Source: Limnoperna fortunei
Taxonomy: Eukaryota; Mollusca; Bivalvia; Mytilida; Modiolidae
Reading direction: 5' to 3'
Assembly (NCBI GenBank): GCA_944474755.1
Contig: OX104112.1
Span: 63,705,640-63,769,639, forward strand
DNA: 64,000 bases
Under the pieces are notes generated by a model. That model did not search any database and had not been told where the DNA came from. It saw only the letters and a program-made list of their open reading frames with translations. Of the stretch, positions 34,334-45,900 are shown piece after piece. Position 1 is the first letter of the stretch; every line of letters begins with the position of its first letter. The position numbers were made by a program, and so were the translations under genes.

Positions 34334-36967
34334 CACTCGTGAGCATTAGCTCATATATGTTTTGTTTTGTATCTTACGACAATTTGCTCACGTTTGATAA
34401 GTCACTTTAATAGCTTCCAGTTTTTTAAAGAATATTTTATAGTTTTTATAAACTTAAATGAATTGCCAACAATTGTTCTTTTTAAAGAAACTTGATACTA
34501 CTTATGTATTGTATAATTTTTATGTGAAATTATAGAAAACCCGTTTGTATCAAATCGCAAACAACCACACATTTTAACTGGAATAAACGACATTTCATAG
34601 ACGGGGATGGGTGGCAGAAGGAAACAAAACGGTTTCCGATAAAACTTTTCATACCCTTTTAATAAAACTGAAACACATGCAAGAAATGTTAAAGTTAAGG
34701 AAAACAATATATAAGATATATTTCACCAAATGTGTGTATGAAAAGACAACAACAACAAATACACAGATAAACTAAACCTAGTTTACTTTGTTAGCGAAAA
34801 CGTAAGTTTGCGTATAACAAATGTTTCAGCCCATATGCAGATTTAATAAAGAAAAGTGTAATTTGTCTAAAATGTAGCAACATATGAAGTGAGAAATCCG
34901 CTCATTTTAAATATAAGTATTTTTAACTATAATTTGTCAACACATTATTGGGTTCTCTGACGTTTTCAGGCAGTAAGCGTAACTCAAAAGAGACAAGAAT
35001 GTCAATTTTTACATTTACCACACGATTTGTTATTAAGAACAACAATATCATCATTTATAGATATTGAGCGATCTTTAACAAGAAACAGACAAGAAATGGG
35101 GGCACTGCCAATAGACATCAAGATTTTATTAGGTTGATTCTATACAAAACGGCTTTTTGTAAGATGGAAGCTCCGCGAGTAGTTCACTCCCGCACTGCTA
35201 CATATTTCTATCAAATATTGTATTAGGTGAAGACTTCGTAAGTTTGCTTAACTTTTGTCTGTGTGTCTTAAACTTTTTGTATTGTTAAGCACATTAAAAA
35301 TGTTTAAACCAAACACTCACCAAAAAGCGAGTTTATCCGGCAATCTTTACATTTCCTGTACAAAAGCCGAATAAAGTTTTGCTTTATTCTGTAGTTGCCA
35401 ATAAAATTTCCAGGTACCCTTGACCTCACTTCTTACGATATCTAGTATTATGTTCTGATTTACGACGTTTGTGACGTTAATATAACTAGAATACGCGACG
35501 AAAATTTTAACTCGGAAATCGGCTAGAATTGAACGTTTTTCAGTAGGTTAAAATGTATTTTAGGGTTGTAGGATAAAAACAATATTCGTACAGTGTCAGA
35601 AAATATCATGTTTATTTATGCTCGCCGCAAAACAGGTGAGAAATGCTCGGCGAAGACTCGCATTTCTAACCGTTTCTAAGGCTCGTACAAATATATAAAA
35701 TATACGAATATTGTACATTTATCATGCAGTCATTACATTTGCTGTGTAATAAAGGTAGCTGAATAAATTGTTGCTTTAAGTCTCCTGTTACCCTTGTCCT
35801 CGCTTCTTATGATATATAGTATTTTGTTCTGGTTTACTACATGTTGTCGAATACGAAATTTTGTTTGTGACGTCAGGCTATCACTAGATTAAGCACAAAA
35901 AATTTCAAATCAGAAATCGGCTACAAGTGCACATTTTTCATGGTTTTCATTGTTGTAAATAAAATATGTTTATAAATATTATCAAATATATTACATGAAT
36001 ATTTTTATTTCTGCTACTCTGGAAATGATGTTAATCAAATTAGAATCCTTAAAAATTCTATTGAGCAGATCCCTTTCTTCTTATTATTGTGTAAACACAT
36101 TTGATTTTCTACACCGTTATTCCATATACTTAATTAGAGTCATGATTGGCACCGCGCTATTGCACATACTTAATTAAAGTTATAATTGGAACCGCTATTC
36201 CACATACTTAATTATAGTCATGATTGGCACAGCTACTGAAACGTTGTTTTACTAAAACAAAACGTAGATACTAATATCTGCATGTCGGTCATACGAGTAA
36301 GACTTATTTTGTCATCAATGAGTCAAAAGCTTAAAACAATATAAACAAATTTACGGATGACCAAAGCACGGAGATGCTTGAAATTCTTATTGACGACATA
36401 TTCGTTCAGTTTGGTGGACGTGTTTTCAACATTCAATTGGTATTCTAATGAGCACTAATTGTTAACCGTTGCCTGCCGATTTGTTCCTCCATTCATATTA
36501 GGCTAAGTTCTTACAATCAGGTTTTGGTAAGAAAGACTGCATGCTTGCCCAGTCCTGTTATCTCCGCGGCCGTAACATTAATGGTGCGTTTTCACTAAAA
36601 AAATCCTCATTTATTATACGAAGCATACAGACGATAAAATGTAGAGCAGCCAAGTCCAACAACTGCAGCTGAACTTTCGCTAGCGCTTCAAAGAGTATAG
36701 GAACGTATTAATGGCATTCATAAATCGTTTAACCATGCACGGAAGATGTGCCGCTGTGATAAGTGTTGATGGTGAAACTGAAGTACCATTCAATCATCAA
36801 AACGCTGTGATATTGCGTAATTCAAACTTTTAGGAATTCATTCATTAAGTGGAAAACTTATTTAAAAGTATTTGTAATTTAACAGCAGACGAGGGATGTC
36901 ATGTGAAACAAAATTGAAAAATAACATTAAAGTCGACATGCTCTTTCGATCCACGCCTGTCTTTTTG

Positions 36968-37201
36968 TTAACTTAATAGTACATGTAATACGTTTTCTGA
37001 CAAATCTATTTTCAGAATGGTTTGCAGGGTGTCAGACACGGAAGCATTCAAATTTGTACAAAGGTCGATACTTGACTCAGATTTTACGATAGAAGAACCA
37101 GGGGTCAGCGCCCCTAGTATATTACTGATATCGTGTAGTATCTTAAACTGTTCCTTCTGGTATGTATGTACGGTACTACTGATAGTAAAAATATCATCCA
37201 A
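36968..37201 (-). CDS. Conserved 77-codon frame in tandem unit 2, unknown
   Basis: This is an identical copy of the frame at 33419-33652. Because the units themselves are near-identical, this identity is not evidence of selection. Confidence 0.25.
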   Translation of the reverse strand: MDDIFTISSTVHTYQKEQFKILHDISNILGALTPGSSIVKSESSIDLCTNLNASVSDTLQTILKIDLSENVLHVLLS

Positions 37202-37475
37202 TCAAAAATTACGCCCAGTTTTGGGCGTAATGGTAACGAGTTCAATATAGAGATGAATCCAGACGCACAAATGTAATTATAAGCGTCTGGATGATCGAGA
37301 CTATTTTGACAGACGACCCAATTCATTTCCGGTTTCATTCGACAAAGTAACGTCACAATTTTGATTTTTGTTGCCTATATCGCCATAAGCGACGTCGTCG
37401 CCATGAAAAAACTTGACTCACTTTTGGCACGTTACTGTATATATTAAATTTTTCACTTTGTTTTGTAATATTCCG

Positions 37476-40400
37476 TTTTTTGAAATTGATTTACTTGATG
37501 TAGATGTATATTTGACATGTCAAAATACAAATTTTTATTTCTCAAAAACCATGGAATTCTTTGTCGTCTTCATTGTTATTGTATGAATTTTTCTTTCGTT
37601 TTCAAAATAAAAATTATAAATCTTTTTACGTATTTAAGCGTTTCCTTTTTTTACAATTGGTGTTCTTGTAATCCTTTTTATACCCCCGCTTCGAAGTAGA
37701 GGGGTATACTGTTTTACCCCTGTCCGTCCGTGTGTCGCAGTTTTCTAAACTATTTTTTAATGCAGAGGCTGGATATTCTTGATATTGCTTTATCCTATAG
37801 TACCATATGGTATATTGCGATTTTATACTCCTTGCTTATCTACTTTCTTTTTACCGAATACTTTTTGTGAAAGCGGGGGTATTACTCGTGAGCATTAGCT
37901 CACATATGTTTTGTTTTGTATCTTACGACAATTTGCTCATGTTTGATAGTTCACATTAATAGCTTCCAGGTTTTTAAAGAATGTTTTATAGTTTTTATAA
38001 ACTTAAATGAATTGCCAACAATTGTTCTTTTTAAAGAAACTTGATACTACTTATGTATTGTATAATTTTTATGTGAAATTATAGAAAACCCGTTTGTATC
38101 AAATCGCAAACAACCACACACTTTAACTGGAATAAACGACATTTCATCGACGGGGATTTGGGGGGGGGGTGGCAGAAGGAAAAAAAAACGATTTCCGATA
38201 AAACTTTTCATACCCTTTTAATAAAACTGAAACACATGCAAGAAATGTTAAAGTTAAAGAAAACAATATATAAGATATATTTCACCAAATGTGTGTATGA
38301 AAAGACAACAACAACAAATACACAGATAAACTAAACCTAGTTTACTTTGTTAGCGAAAACGTAAGTTTGCGTATAACAAATGTTTCAGCCCATATGCAGA
38401 TTTAATAAAGAAAAGTGTAATTTGTCTAAAATGTAGCGACATATGAAGTGAGAAATCCGCTCATTTTAAATATAAGTATTTTTAAGTATAATTTGTCAAC
38501 GCATTATTGGGGTCTCTGACTTTTTCAGGTAGTAAGCGTAACTCAAAAGAGACAAGAATGTCAATTTTAACATTTGCCACACGATTTGTTATTAAGAACA
38601 ACAATATCATCATTTATCGATATTGAGCGATCTTTAACAAGAAACAGACAAGAAGTGGGGGTACTGCCAGTAGATATCAAGATTTTATTAGGTTGATTCT
38701 ATACAAAACGGCTTTTTGTAAGATCGAAGCTCCGCGAGTAATTCACTCCCTCACTACTACATATTTTTATCAAATATTGTATTAGGTGAAGACATTGTAA
38801 GTTTGCTAAACTTTTGTCTATGTGTCTTAAACTTTTTGAATTGTTAAGCAAATAAAAAATGTTTCAACTGAACCCTCACCAAAAAGCGAGTTTATCCGAC
38901 AATCATTACATTTCCTGTACAAAAGCCGAATAAAGTTTTGCTTTATTCTGTAGTGGCCAATAAAATTTTCAGGTACCCTTGACCTCACATCTTACGATAT
39001 TAAGTATTATGTTCTGGTTAACGACGTTTGTGACGTCAGTATAACTAGAATACGCGACGAAAATTTTAACTCGGAAATCGGCTAGAATTGAACGTTTTAC
39101 AGTAGGTTAATATGTATTTTAGGCTTTTAGGATAAAAACAATATTCGTACAGTGTCAGAAATATCATGTTTATTTGTGCTCGCTGCAAAACAGGTGAGAA
39201 ATGTTCGGCGGAGTCTCGCATTTCTAACCGTTTCTAAGGCTCGTACAAATATATTTGATATTTTCGGACAATATACGAATATTGTACATTTATCATGCAA
39301 TCATCACATTTGCTGTACAATAAAGGTAGCTGAATAAATTGTTGCTTTAAGTCTCTTGTTACCCTTGTCCTCGCTTCTTATGATATATAGTATTTTGTTC
39401 TGGTTTACTACATGTTGTCGAATATTCGAAATTTTGTTTGTGACGTCAGGCTATCACTAGATTACGCACAAAAAATTTAAAATCAGAAATCGGCTACCTA
39501 CAAGTGCACATTTTTCATGGTTTTTATTGTTTTAAATAAAATATGTTTATAAATATTATCAAATATATTACATAAGTATTTTTATTTCTGATACCCTGGA
39601 AATGATGTTAATCAAATTAGAATCCTTAAAAATTATATTGAACAGATCCCTTTCTTCTTATTATTGTGTAAACACATTTGATTTTCTACACCGCTATTCC
39701 ACATACTTAATTAAAGCTATGATTGGAACCGCTATTCCAAATACTTAATATATAGTCATGATTGGCACCGCTATTCCACAAACTTAATTATTGTCATGAT
39801 TGGCACAGCTATTCCACATACTTGATATATAGTCATGATTGGCACAACTACTGAAACGTAGTTTTACTAAAACAAAACGTAGATACTAATATCTGCATGT
39901 CGGTCATACGAGTAAGACTTATTTTGTCATCAATGAGTCAAAAGCTTAAAACAATATAAACAAATTTACGGATGACCAAAGCACTGAGATGCTTGAAATT
40001 CTTATTGACGACATATTCGTTCAGTTTGGTGGACTTGTTTTCAACATTCAATTGGTATTCTAATGAGCTCTAATTGTTTACCGTTGCCTGTCGATTTGTT
40101 ATTCAATTCATATAAGGCGAAGTTCTTAAAATCAATATTAGGTAAGAAAGACTGCACGCTCGCCCAGTCCTGTTATCTTGGCGGCCGTAACATTAATGGT
40201 GCGTTTTCACTAAAAAAAATCCTCATTTATTGTACGAAGTTTACAGACGATAAAATGTAGAGCAGCCAAGTCCCACAACTGCAGCTGAACTTTCGCTAGC
40301 GCTTCAAAGAGTATAGGAACGTATTAATGGCATTCATAAATCGTTTAACCATGCACGGAAGATTTGCCGCTGTGATAAGTGTTGATGGTGAACATACACG

Positions 40401-40824
40401 TTATTGACTGAAGTGCTATTCAATCATCAAAACGCTGTGATATTGTGTAATTCAAACTTTTAGGAATTCATTCATTAAGTGGACAACTTATTTGAAAGTA
40501 TTTGTAATTTAACATTACAGCAGACGAGGGATGTCATGTGAAAAAAAAATTGAAAAATAACATTAAAGTCGACATGCTCTTTCGATCCACGCCCGTCTTT
40601 TTGTTAACTTTAATAGTACATGTATATGTCATACGTTTTCTGACAAATCTATTTTCAGAATGGTTTGCAGGGTGTCAGACACGGAAGCATTCAAATTTGT
40701 ACAAAGGTCGAAACTTGACTCAGATTTAACGATAGTAGAACCAGGGGTCAGCGCCCCTAGTATATTACTGATATCGTGTAGTATCTTAAACTGTTCCTTC
40801 TGGTATGTATGTAAGGTACTACTG
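37476..40824. repeat. 3.55-kb tandem unit, copy 3 (diverged, 3' truncated)
   Basis: This copy differs from copies 1 and 2 by scattered substitutions and small indels and has extra short repeats near 39710-39840. It breaks off at 40824 within the segment that in the other copies leads to the TTACGCCCA hairpin. It is therefore an older copy. Confidence 0.9.
37680..37882. mobile_element. 203-bp MITE, copy 3
   Basis: This is the same element at the same place in tandem unit 3. Inverted ends and length are preserved. Confidence 0.75.
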
Positions 40825-41240
40825 CGGTGATTACTTCGGCTTTTTGTCGTTTTATTGGCGGGTACAATACGTCACACGTCATAAATGGTTCGAAATATTC
40901 CTTCTAGAAGTGTAAACCTGTTTCCTCCTAGAACCGTCAGCGCAAGTATTAAGCAAGTGTCTTAGTAGACCAGATAAAATCTGGGTAAGCGTATTTGAGT
41001 ATAACTGGTGAATACCAATGAACATCATGTAACACCCGATTGATCTACCAAGTAGTAAGAGTTGTCAGTATACATAGAACATACAACTAAATAAATACCA
41101 ATCAAGATCAGAGGGATACATACACACTTAGCATAACTTGCTATCTTATAATGCCTTGCATTCAAATAAAAGTCAGAATACAAGATCATTGAACATAATA
41201 ATTATAAAATCAATTAACTTCTTGCATAGATAAGGATGAA

Positions 41241-41242
41241 TG

Positions 41243-41293
<51 letters not shown>

Positions 41294-41345
41294 GTCAAGC
41301 GATCAATATTTCCCCTATATTCGGGACGAGAAAAATTTTCCATAC
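41241..41345 (+). repeat. GATT tetranucleotide tract followed by SINE-body-like repeat
   Basis: About thirteen GATT units run into a copy of the GAGCAGTATTTC-type block (here GCGATCAATATTTCCCCTAT). The tract explains the Asn-Gln-Ser-Ile repeat frame on the minus strand. Confidence 0.85.
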
Positions 41346-41574
41346 AAATACACATGCATCTTCTACATATAAATATAATGTTTTAATAACTGAAATCGAG
41401 GGTTAGATGGGAACTAAGTAATTGGCAGTATAATTGATCAAAATGAAAACATACCAAGATATTTTACATATATATTTGTCTTGGATTTAACTTGTTTGAA
41501 TGAAGTTTAACGCCACTTTAACAATTTATCAGCTATACCATGGTGCCCTGTTAGCATCAAAACTAGCAATCATT

Positions 41575-41690
41575 GTCAATTAAGGATGAAGTCGAGTACA
41601 CCCTAACCGCAGTAAGGATTGAGCGCACAGCCTGAGTTTTGACAGGCACGTAACCAATAGATAACTGAACTTCATTAACCAATCTGTTAG
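41575..41690 (-). mobile_element. Partial tRNA-derived SINE
   Basis: Reversed, it shows a decayed B-box (GTGCGCTCAATCC) and the GGGTGTACTCGACTT body motif shared with the SINEs at 54859 and 58950. Confidence 0.5.
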
Positions 41691-42214
41691 CAAAGCCCAA
41701 CGCTGATGCAACTAAAACAAAAATCATTATTAACCGAAAACGTACGATACGGTGATGAAAGAAGATTCTAAAATTTATGTTCATCCATGTAAAATTTTTG
41801 ACAAAAAGTGTGGTTACATTTGTATGAGAAAAAAACTCTACTGTACAATGATTAATGTTTCTATTTAAGAGTAAATATAAAGATAAAGAAAATTACGTAT
41901 TTGTATAAAAATACTCATGTCACACCTGACTGATGTAACAAATAATATGAATGTAGCAAAAACTTTGTTTACAACAGAATTAATATACATTAGCATTTTT
42001 TCTTTAAAGGTTTACTTTAGACATTAAATTAAGCGGATTTCTAAGTTGAAATCCACATGATTATGAGAGGTGACACATTTCATTTATACAAAGGGCACAA
42101 TCGTATGCGAGTCGGACAGAAAAGCACAATTTTTCGACGAAAAAATGAAATATTAATTTCGCTTGTTTGTGTTAATATTTCGCCGTTTTATGCTTTTTCG
42201 ACATTTGACATTTC

Positions 42215-42370
42215 AAAATTCCTAGATTGTTTGATTGAATGTTTGCGTAGCGTCCCTCGAGCAATATTTTATCTATATTCAGGACGAAAACTAGTAAAAA
42301 AATTAATCAACGGGGAATATGAAAGGGAAAAACAAACGGGAGCAATATTTTCACTGCCACTTGGAAAAGA
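42215..42370 (+). repeat. SINE-body-like dispersed repeat
   Basis: GATTGAATGTTTGCGTAGCG and CTATATTCAGGACGAAAAC match the block at 3352-3520, including the later ACTGCCAC part. It accounts for much of the 121-codon plus-strand frame here. Confidence 0.5.
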
Positions 42371-42525
42371 ATGTTGGAAAAGAAAGCTTGTTATAGCAGC
42401 TATAATACGTCTACTTTTATGAAATATACAAAAGGAATGTTAGAATAAGACTCTGTTGACTTATTTGAGGAACATTTCAATTTTCTGAACAGTTTATAGT
42501 GTAACCTAATAATAAATATGAAGTA

Positions 42526-42554
42526 TTTATTTTACTAGTAATTTAATTTTTATT
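42526..42554 (-). terminator. Poly(A) signal candidates of gene B
   Basis: Two AATAAA hexamers on the coding strand (42526-42531 and 42549-42554) lie about 230-250 bp after the gene B stop codon. Confidence 0.4.
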
Positions 42555-42781
42555 TTACTAGTAATTTCATTTTAACGATAACACTTGACAATTTTAACGT
42601 TAAAAACATCTATGAGTTCGGAGAATTATTTTACTTTTATCTTGTATAACCAGGGTTGCTCCATTTGAATCGACCAATGCGATTTCAGGTTACAAAACAA
42701 AATAGATTACTCAAATATAACTAATAGAAATATTGCCAAATTTCTTCTTTAATTACTGAAAGTTACTGCAAATACAAACGA

Positions 42782-42949
42782 TCAGGTAATCACACAACAG
42801 CTACTTTTTTCAGTAGTTTTTACATTAGAGTTTCTTTTTTCAGTTTTAGGAAATTTGCGACTGAGCAGTAACATAAGCATTTCGTTTACATTTGTGTTTG
42901 TTAATGAACTTGTTTTAATGTGAGCTACGTCTTCACTGTTAGCATATCC
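42782..42949 (-). CDS. Gene B exon 7 (G5 motif and CAAX)
   Basis: This last exon encodes 55 residues and a TGA stop after a TTTTTTTCAG acceptor. It contains HIKTSSLTNTNVNEMLMLLL (G5 and helix 5), a basic linker and the end SSCCVIT, a plausible CAAX box with threonine last. Confidence 0.86.
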   Translation of the reverse strand, partial: GYANSEDVAHIKTSSLTNTNVNEMLMLLLSRKFPKTEKRNSNVKTTEKSSCCVIT

Positions 42950-45900
42950 CTGAAAAAAAGAATAATTTTGGTAATGTCTGTCAATAAATAAATACGTTTA
43001 TATGAAATGAATGACACTACGGTCTGGTTCACAAAATTATCAGCCTCTACTTTGATGTAACAATATAACTGCGTATGAATACAATAACGTCTCGGCTTTT
43101 CTTACACAAACATATTTAATTCACTTTACGTACATTAAACCTTCAAACTTGAGTTTTATCCACTCATTATCATGTTCAAACTGGTGTCTCGCCCAATATT
43201 TCTGACTTAGTTTCCTAAATTTTTGTTATCTTCATTTAAATATTTTTTAGACAAAATGTGTTTCCTTGAATGGTTGCTTAACGCTAGAGAGCAGTATTTC
43301 ACTCAAGTCAAGGCCAGGTAGTGTCGGTTAAGTGTGCCAAGTTTCGAAGCGATACGTCAAGACACTTTTTGACATCTACGGCAGAAAAAAATAATAATCA
43401 TAAGAAATACAAGAAGATCTTTCCCCTTTCCAAGGGAAATACCATCTTGTATTTCTTATGATTATTTTTTCCTGACCTTAATAAATAAATTTGTGGTATG
43501 TGAAGTATTCGTTTATCCAATAGTGATTGTTAATGTAGACACAATAAGTCTTAATGTAAAAAGATACATGCAGAATTGTTATTGTGACGTCTGCCAATGT
43601 CCTTAAAAATCGATAGAAAACGACTTTAACAGTGCACACTACTATGCATAGAAATGTTAGTAAATTTTTTCAATAAGTGAGTTAAATTGTTCCAGCGTGC
43701 GATTTCTTTATTATTTTTTTGTTCTACGTACGCGTTTGTTTGTGGTGTTTTGGCTTTCTCTCTGCCTACTTTTTTATGAGCGCCTGCCTACAAGTGTTTT
43801 CTTGTGGCTAGCAAATCTGTGTTTCTAATTGCTCTTAGTTTTGGTATCTTTAAATAGCCTTGAGTTATGAATTCGTAGTATTTATCTTTAATATATCTTG
43901 ATGCAGAATTCGATTTTCATCAATATGGTTTTGATAAAATTCTATGTCTCATAACCATACAATAGGACCAATTGAACACTTTTAACTTGGTGAGGTTGAG
44001 TTTTTTGTTCTTACAGTGATTTCCTTGACAGAGGATTGTTGCTCACCGAAAGGTCAAAGGCAAAAGGTCATTTGTTTCTTTATAATACAGTCTTATTTGT
44101 ACCTCGTTACATATGCTGGCATAGATGATGGTGATGCTTCCCAGATGACAGAAAGATGCACCAGCAGGGCCGCCATTTACCGCGTAAGGTCGTTAAATGT
44201 GTTGCTATGAATGATGGTGATGCTTCCCAGATGACGGAAAGATGCACCAGCAGAGGCGCTATTTACCGCGTAACGTCGTTAAATATGCTGGCATGGATGA
44301 TTCCCAGATGCCAGAAAGATGCACCAGAAAGGGGCCGCCATTTACCGCGTAACGTCGTTAAATGGATGATGATGATGCTTTCCAGATGACGGAAAGATGC
44401 ACCGACAGGGGCTGCCATTTACCGCGTAATGTCGTTAAATGTGCTGGCATGGATGATCGTGATGCTACTCGGATGACAGAAAGATGCACCGGCAGGGGCC
44501 TCCATTTACCGCGTAACGTCTTTAAATGTGTTGGCATGGATGATGGTGTTGATTCCCAGATGACAGAAAGTTGCACCGGACTCGGAACGAAGCTCTTCTT
44601 GTGGTTAACCTTGCATTAACTTTTTAATATTTATTTAATATTCGTTAGCCGTTAAAACTGACCTACTTTTATGCAATTCAATAAAAAGCAGTAAAGCCAT
44701 AGTATCTTCAAAAGCAAGGTCATTCAGTTGTTTAGCGAAGCTCCATTGTATGCTTGTCCTCAGATCTATTGTTTGTTGACATAAAAAAACCTGGTCTCAC
44801 TTTTGTCTTTGTACGAATCTGAGATGTTTCTATTATGCATAACTGAACAGGTGATATCTGTATATGTATGTTTGACAAGAGAGATGAGATGAGCTAGCCA
44901 TTGTCATCACTTTTTTACATACGAAAAATACTGTCTCGAAGTCAACAAAGAAATGCATTAATGAGTTTCATTACACTGATTATATCTATAATAATTCGTA
45001 GTGTGGCTGTTTGGACTGCACATGGTCTCTATAGACCCAACCATCTTTGATTATGTTAGAGCTGCTTGTAACTCTATTGTGCAATCGACTGTTGATTGGT
45101 AAATAAATAAACAATCGTCAGTTGTAAGTTTCTAACTTTAGGCTAACATTACCAGGGAACTAACAACAATTTGATTTAATCATCATAATTGTCTTAAATA
45201 CCTCTATATCTGCTAGTTGGATTTCACGTTTCAAGTCGCATTTAGTTCCAACTATAATAACACTGTCTTTTAAACTTCGCATTTTGCTTCTTACCATATC
45301 ACAGTTATACTTTACACTTGTAAGAGAAATCTGAAATGATTAAAAACCAATCAGCAACCAAATGATTCATTCTCAAGAGTTTTAGTTGAGTTGGTTTTTG
45401 ACACTAGACCTACAAACAATATCAGCAAAAGCATCGGTAACATTAATGGTAAACTACTTACTACTTAGTGCAACTTAGGTTTTAATCGGATTTGCGCACC
45501 TCACTTTATGTGTTTTAGTTCTTTTGTTTCTGTGCCTCGTGTGCTTGCCTCATTTTTATTGGTCGGCTTTTTTTTCATATAAATTACTAAACAGGAAGTA
45601 GTATACAGAAAAGCAGCAATAAAAATAATAAGCATAGTATGTAAATGGAAAAAGAACAGAATCGCCATAAATACAGACAATGTTGTAGGCACCACGTATA
45701 CATAATTTTTCACAAATGAGACATTCATGACGTTCTATTGACTATGTTTGAATGTTTGTTATATTATTGTGACGAAACAGGCATTGAATACTTCAAAAGA
45801 TCCAATGACTTTACAGACGATGTTTATCGTACTTTATTCCTTTTTACACGAGAAAGACTGTTGAATATTTTTGAAAAAGGTTGCGATATGTTCCTCTTCT

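Larger units (their letters stand above)
33927..37475. repeat. 3.55-kb tandem unit, copy 2
   Basis: This copy is 3549 bp and nearly identical to copy 1 across its length, so the 1/2 duplication is recent. It lacks the 602-bp insertion and shows the empty site at about 35978-35985. Confidence 0.93.
40825..42525. other. Intergenic stretch between tandem unit 3 and gene B
   Basis: It holds the GATT tract, a partial SINE and a SINE-body-like repeat listed separately, and otherwise nothing recognisable. Confidence 0.5.

Noticed and set aside
41173..41355. Minus-strand frame with Asn-Gln-Ser-Ile repeats
   Set aside because: It is a translation of the GATT microsatellite.
42057..42422. 121-codon plus-strand frame
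   Set aside because: About half of it is the SINE-body-like dispersed repeat, and no domain or splice context is visible.
44016..44619. Several overlapping frames on both strands
   Set aside because: They come from the minisatellite, whose unit length permits open frames in several phases.
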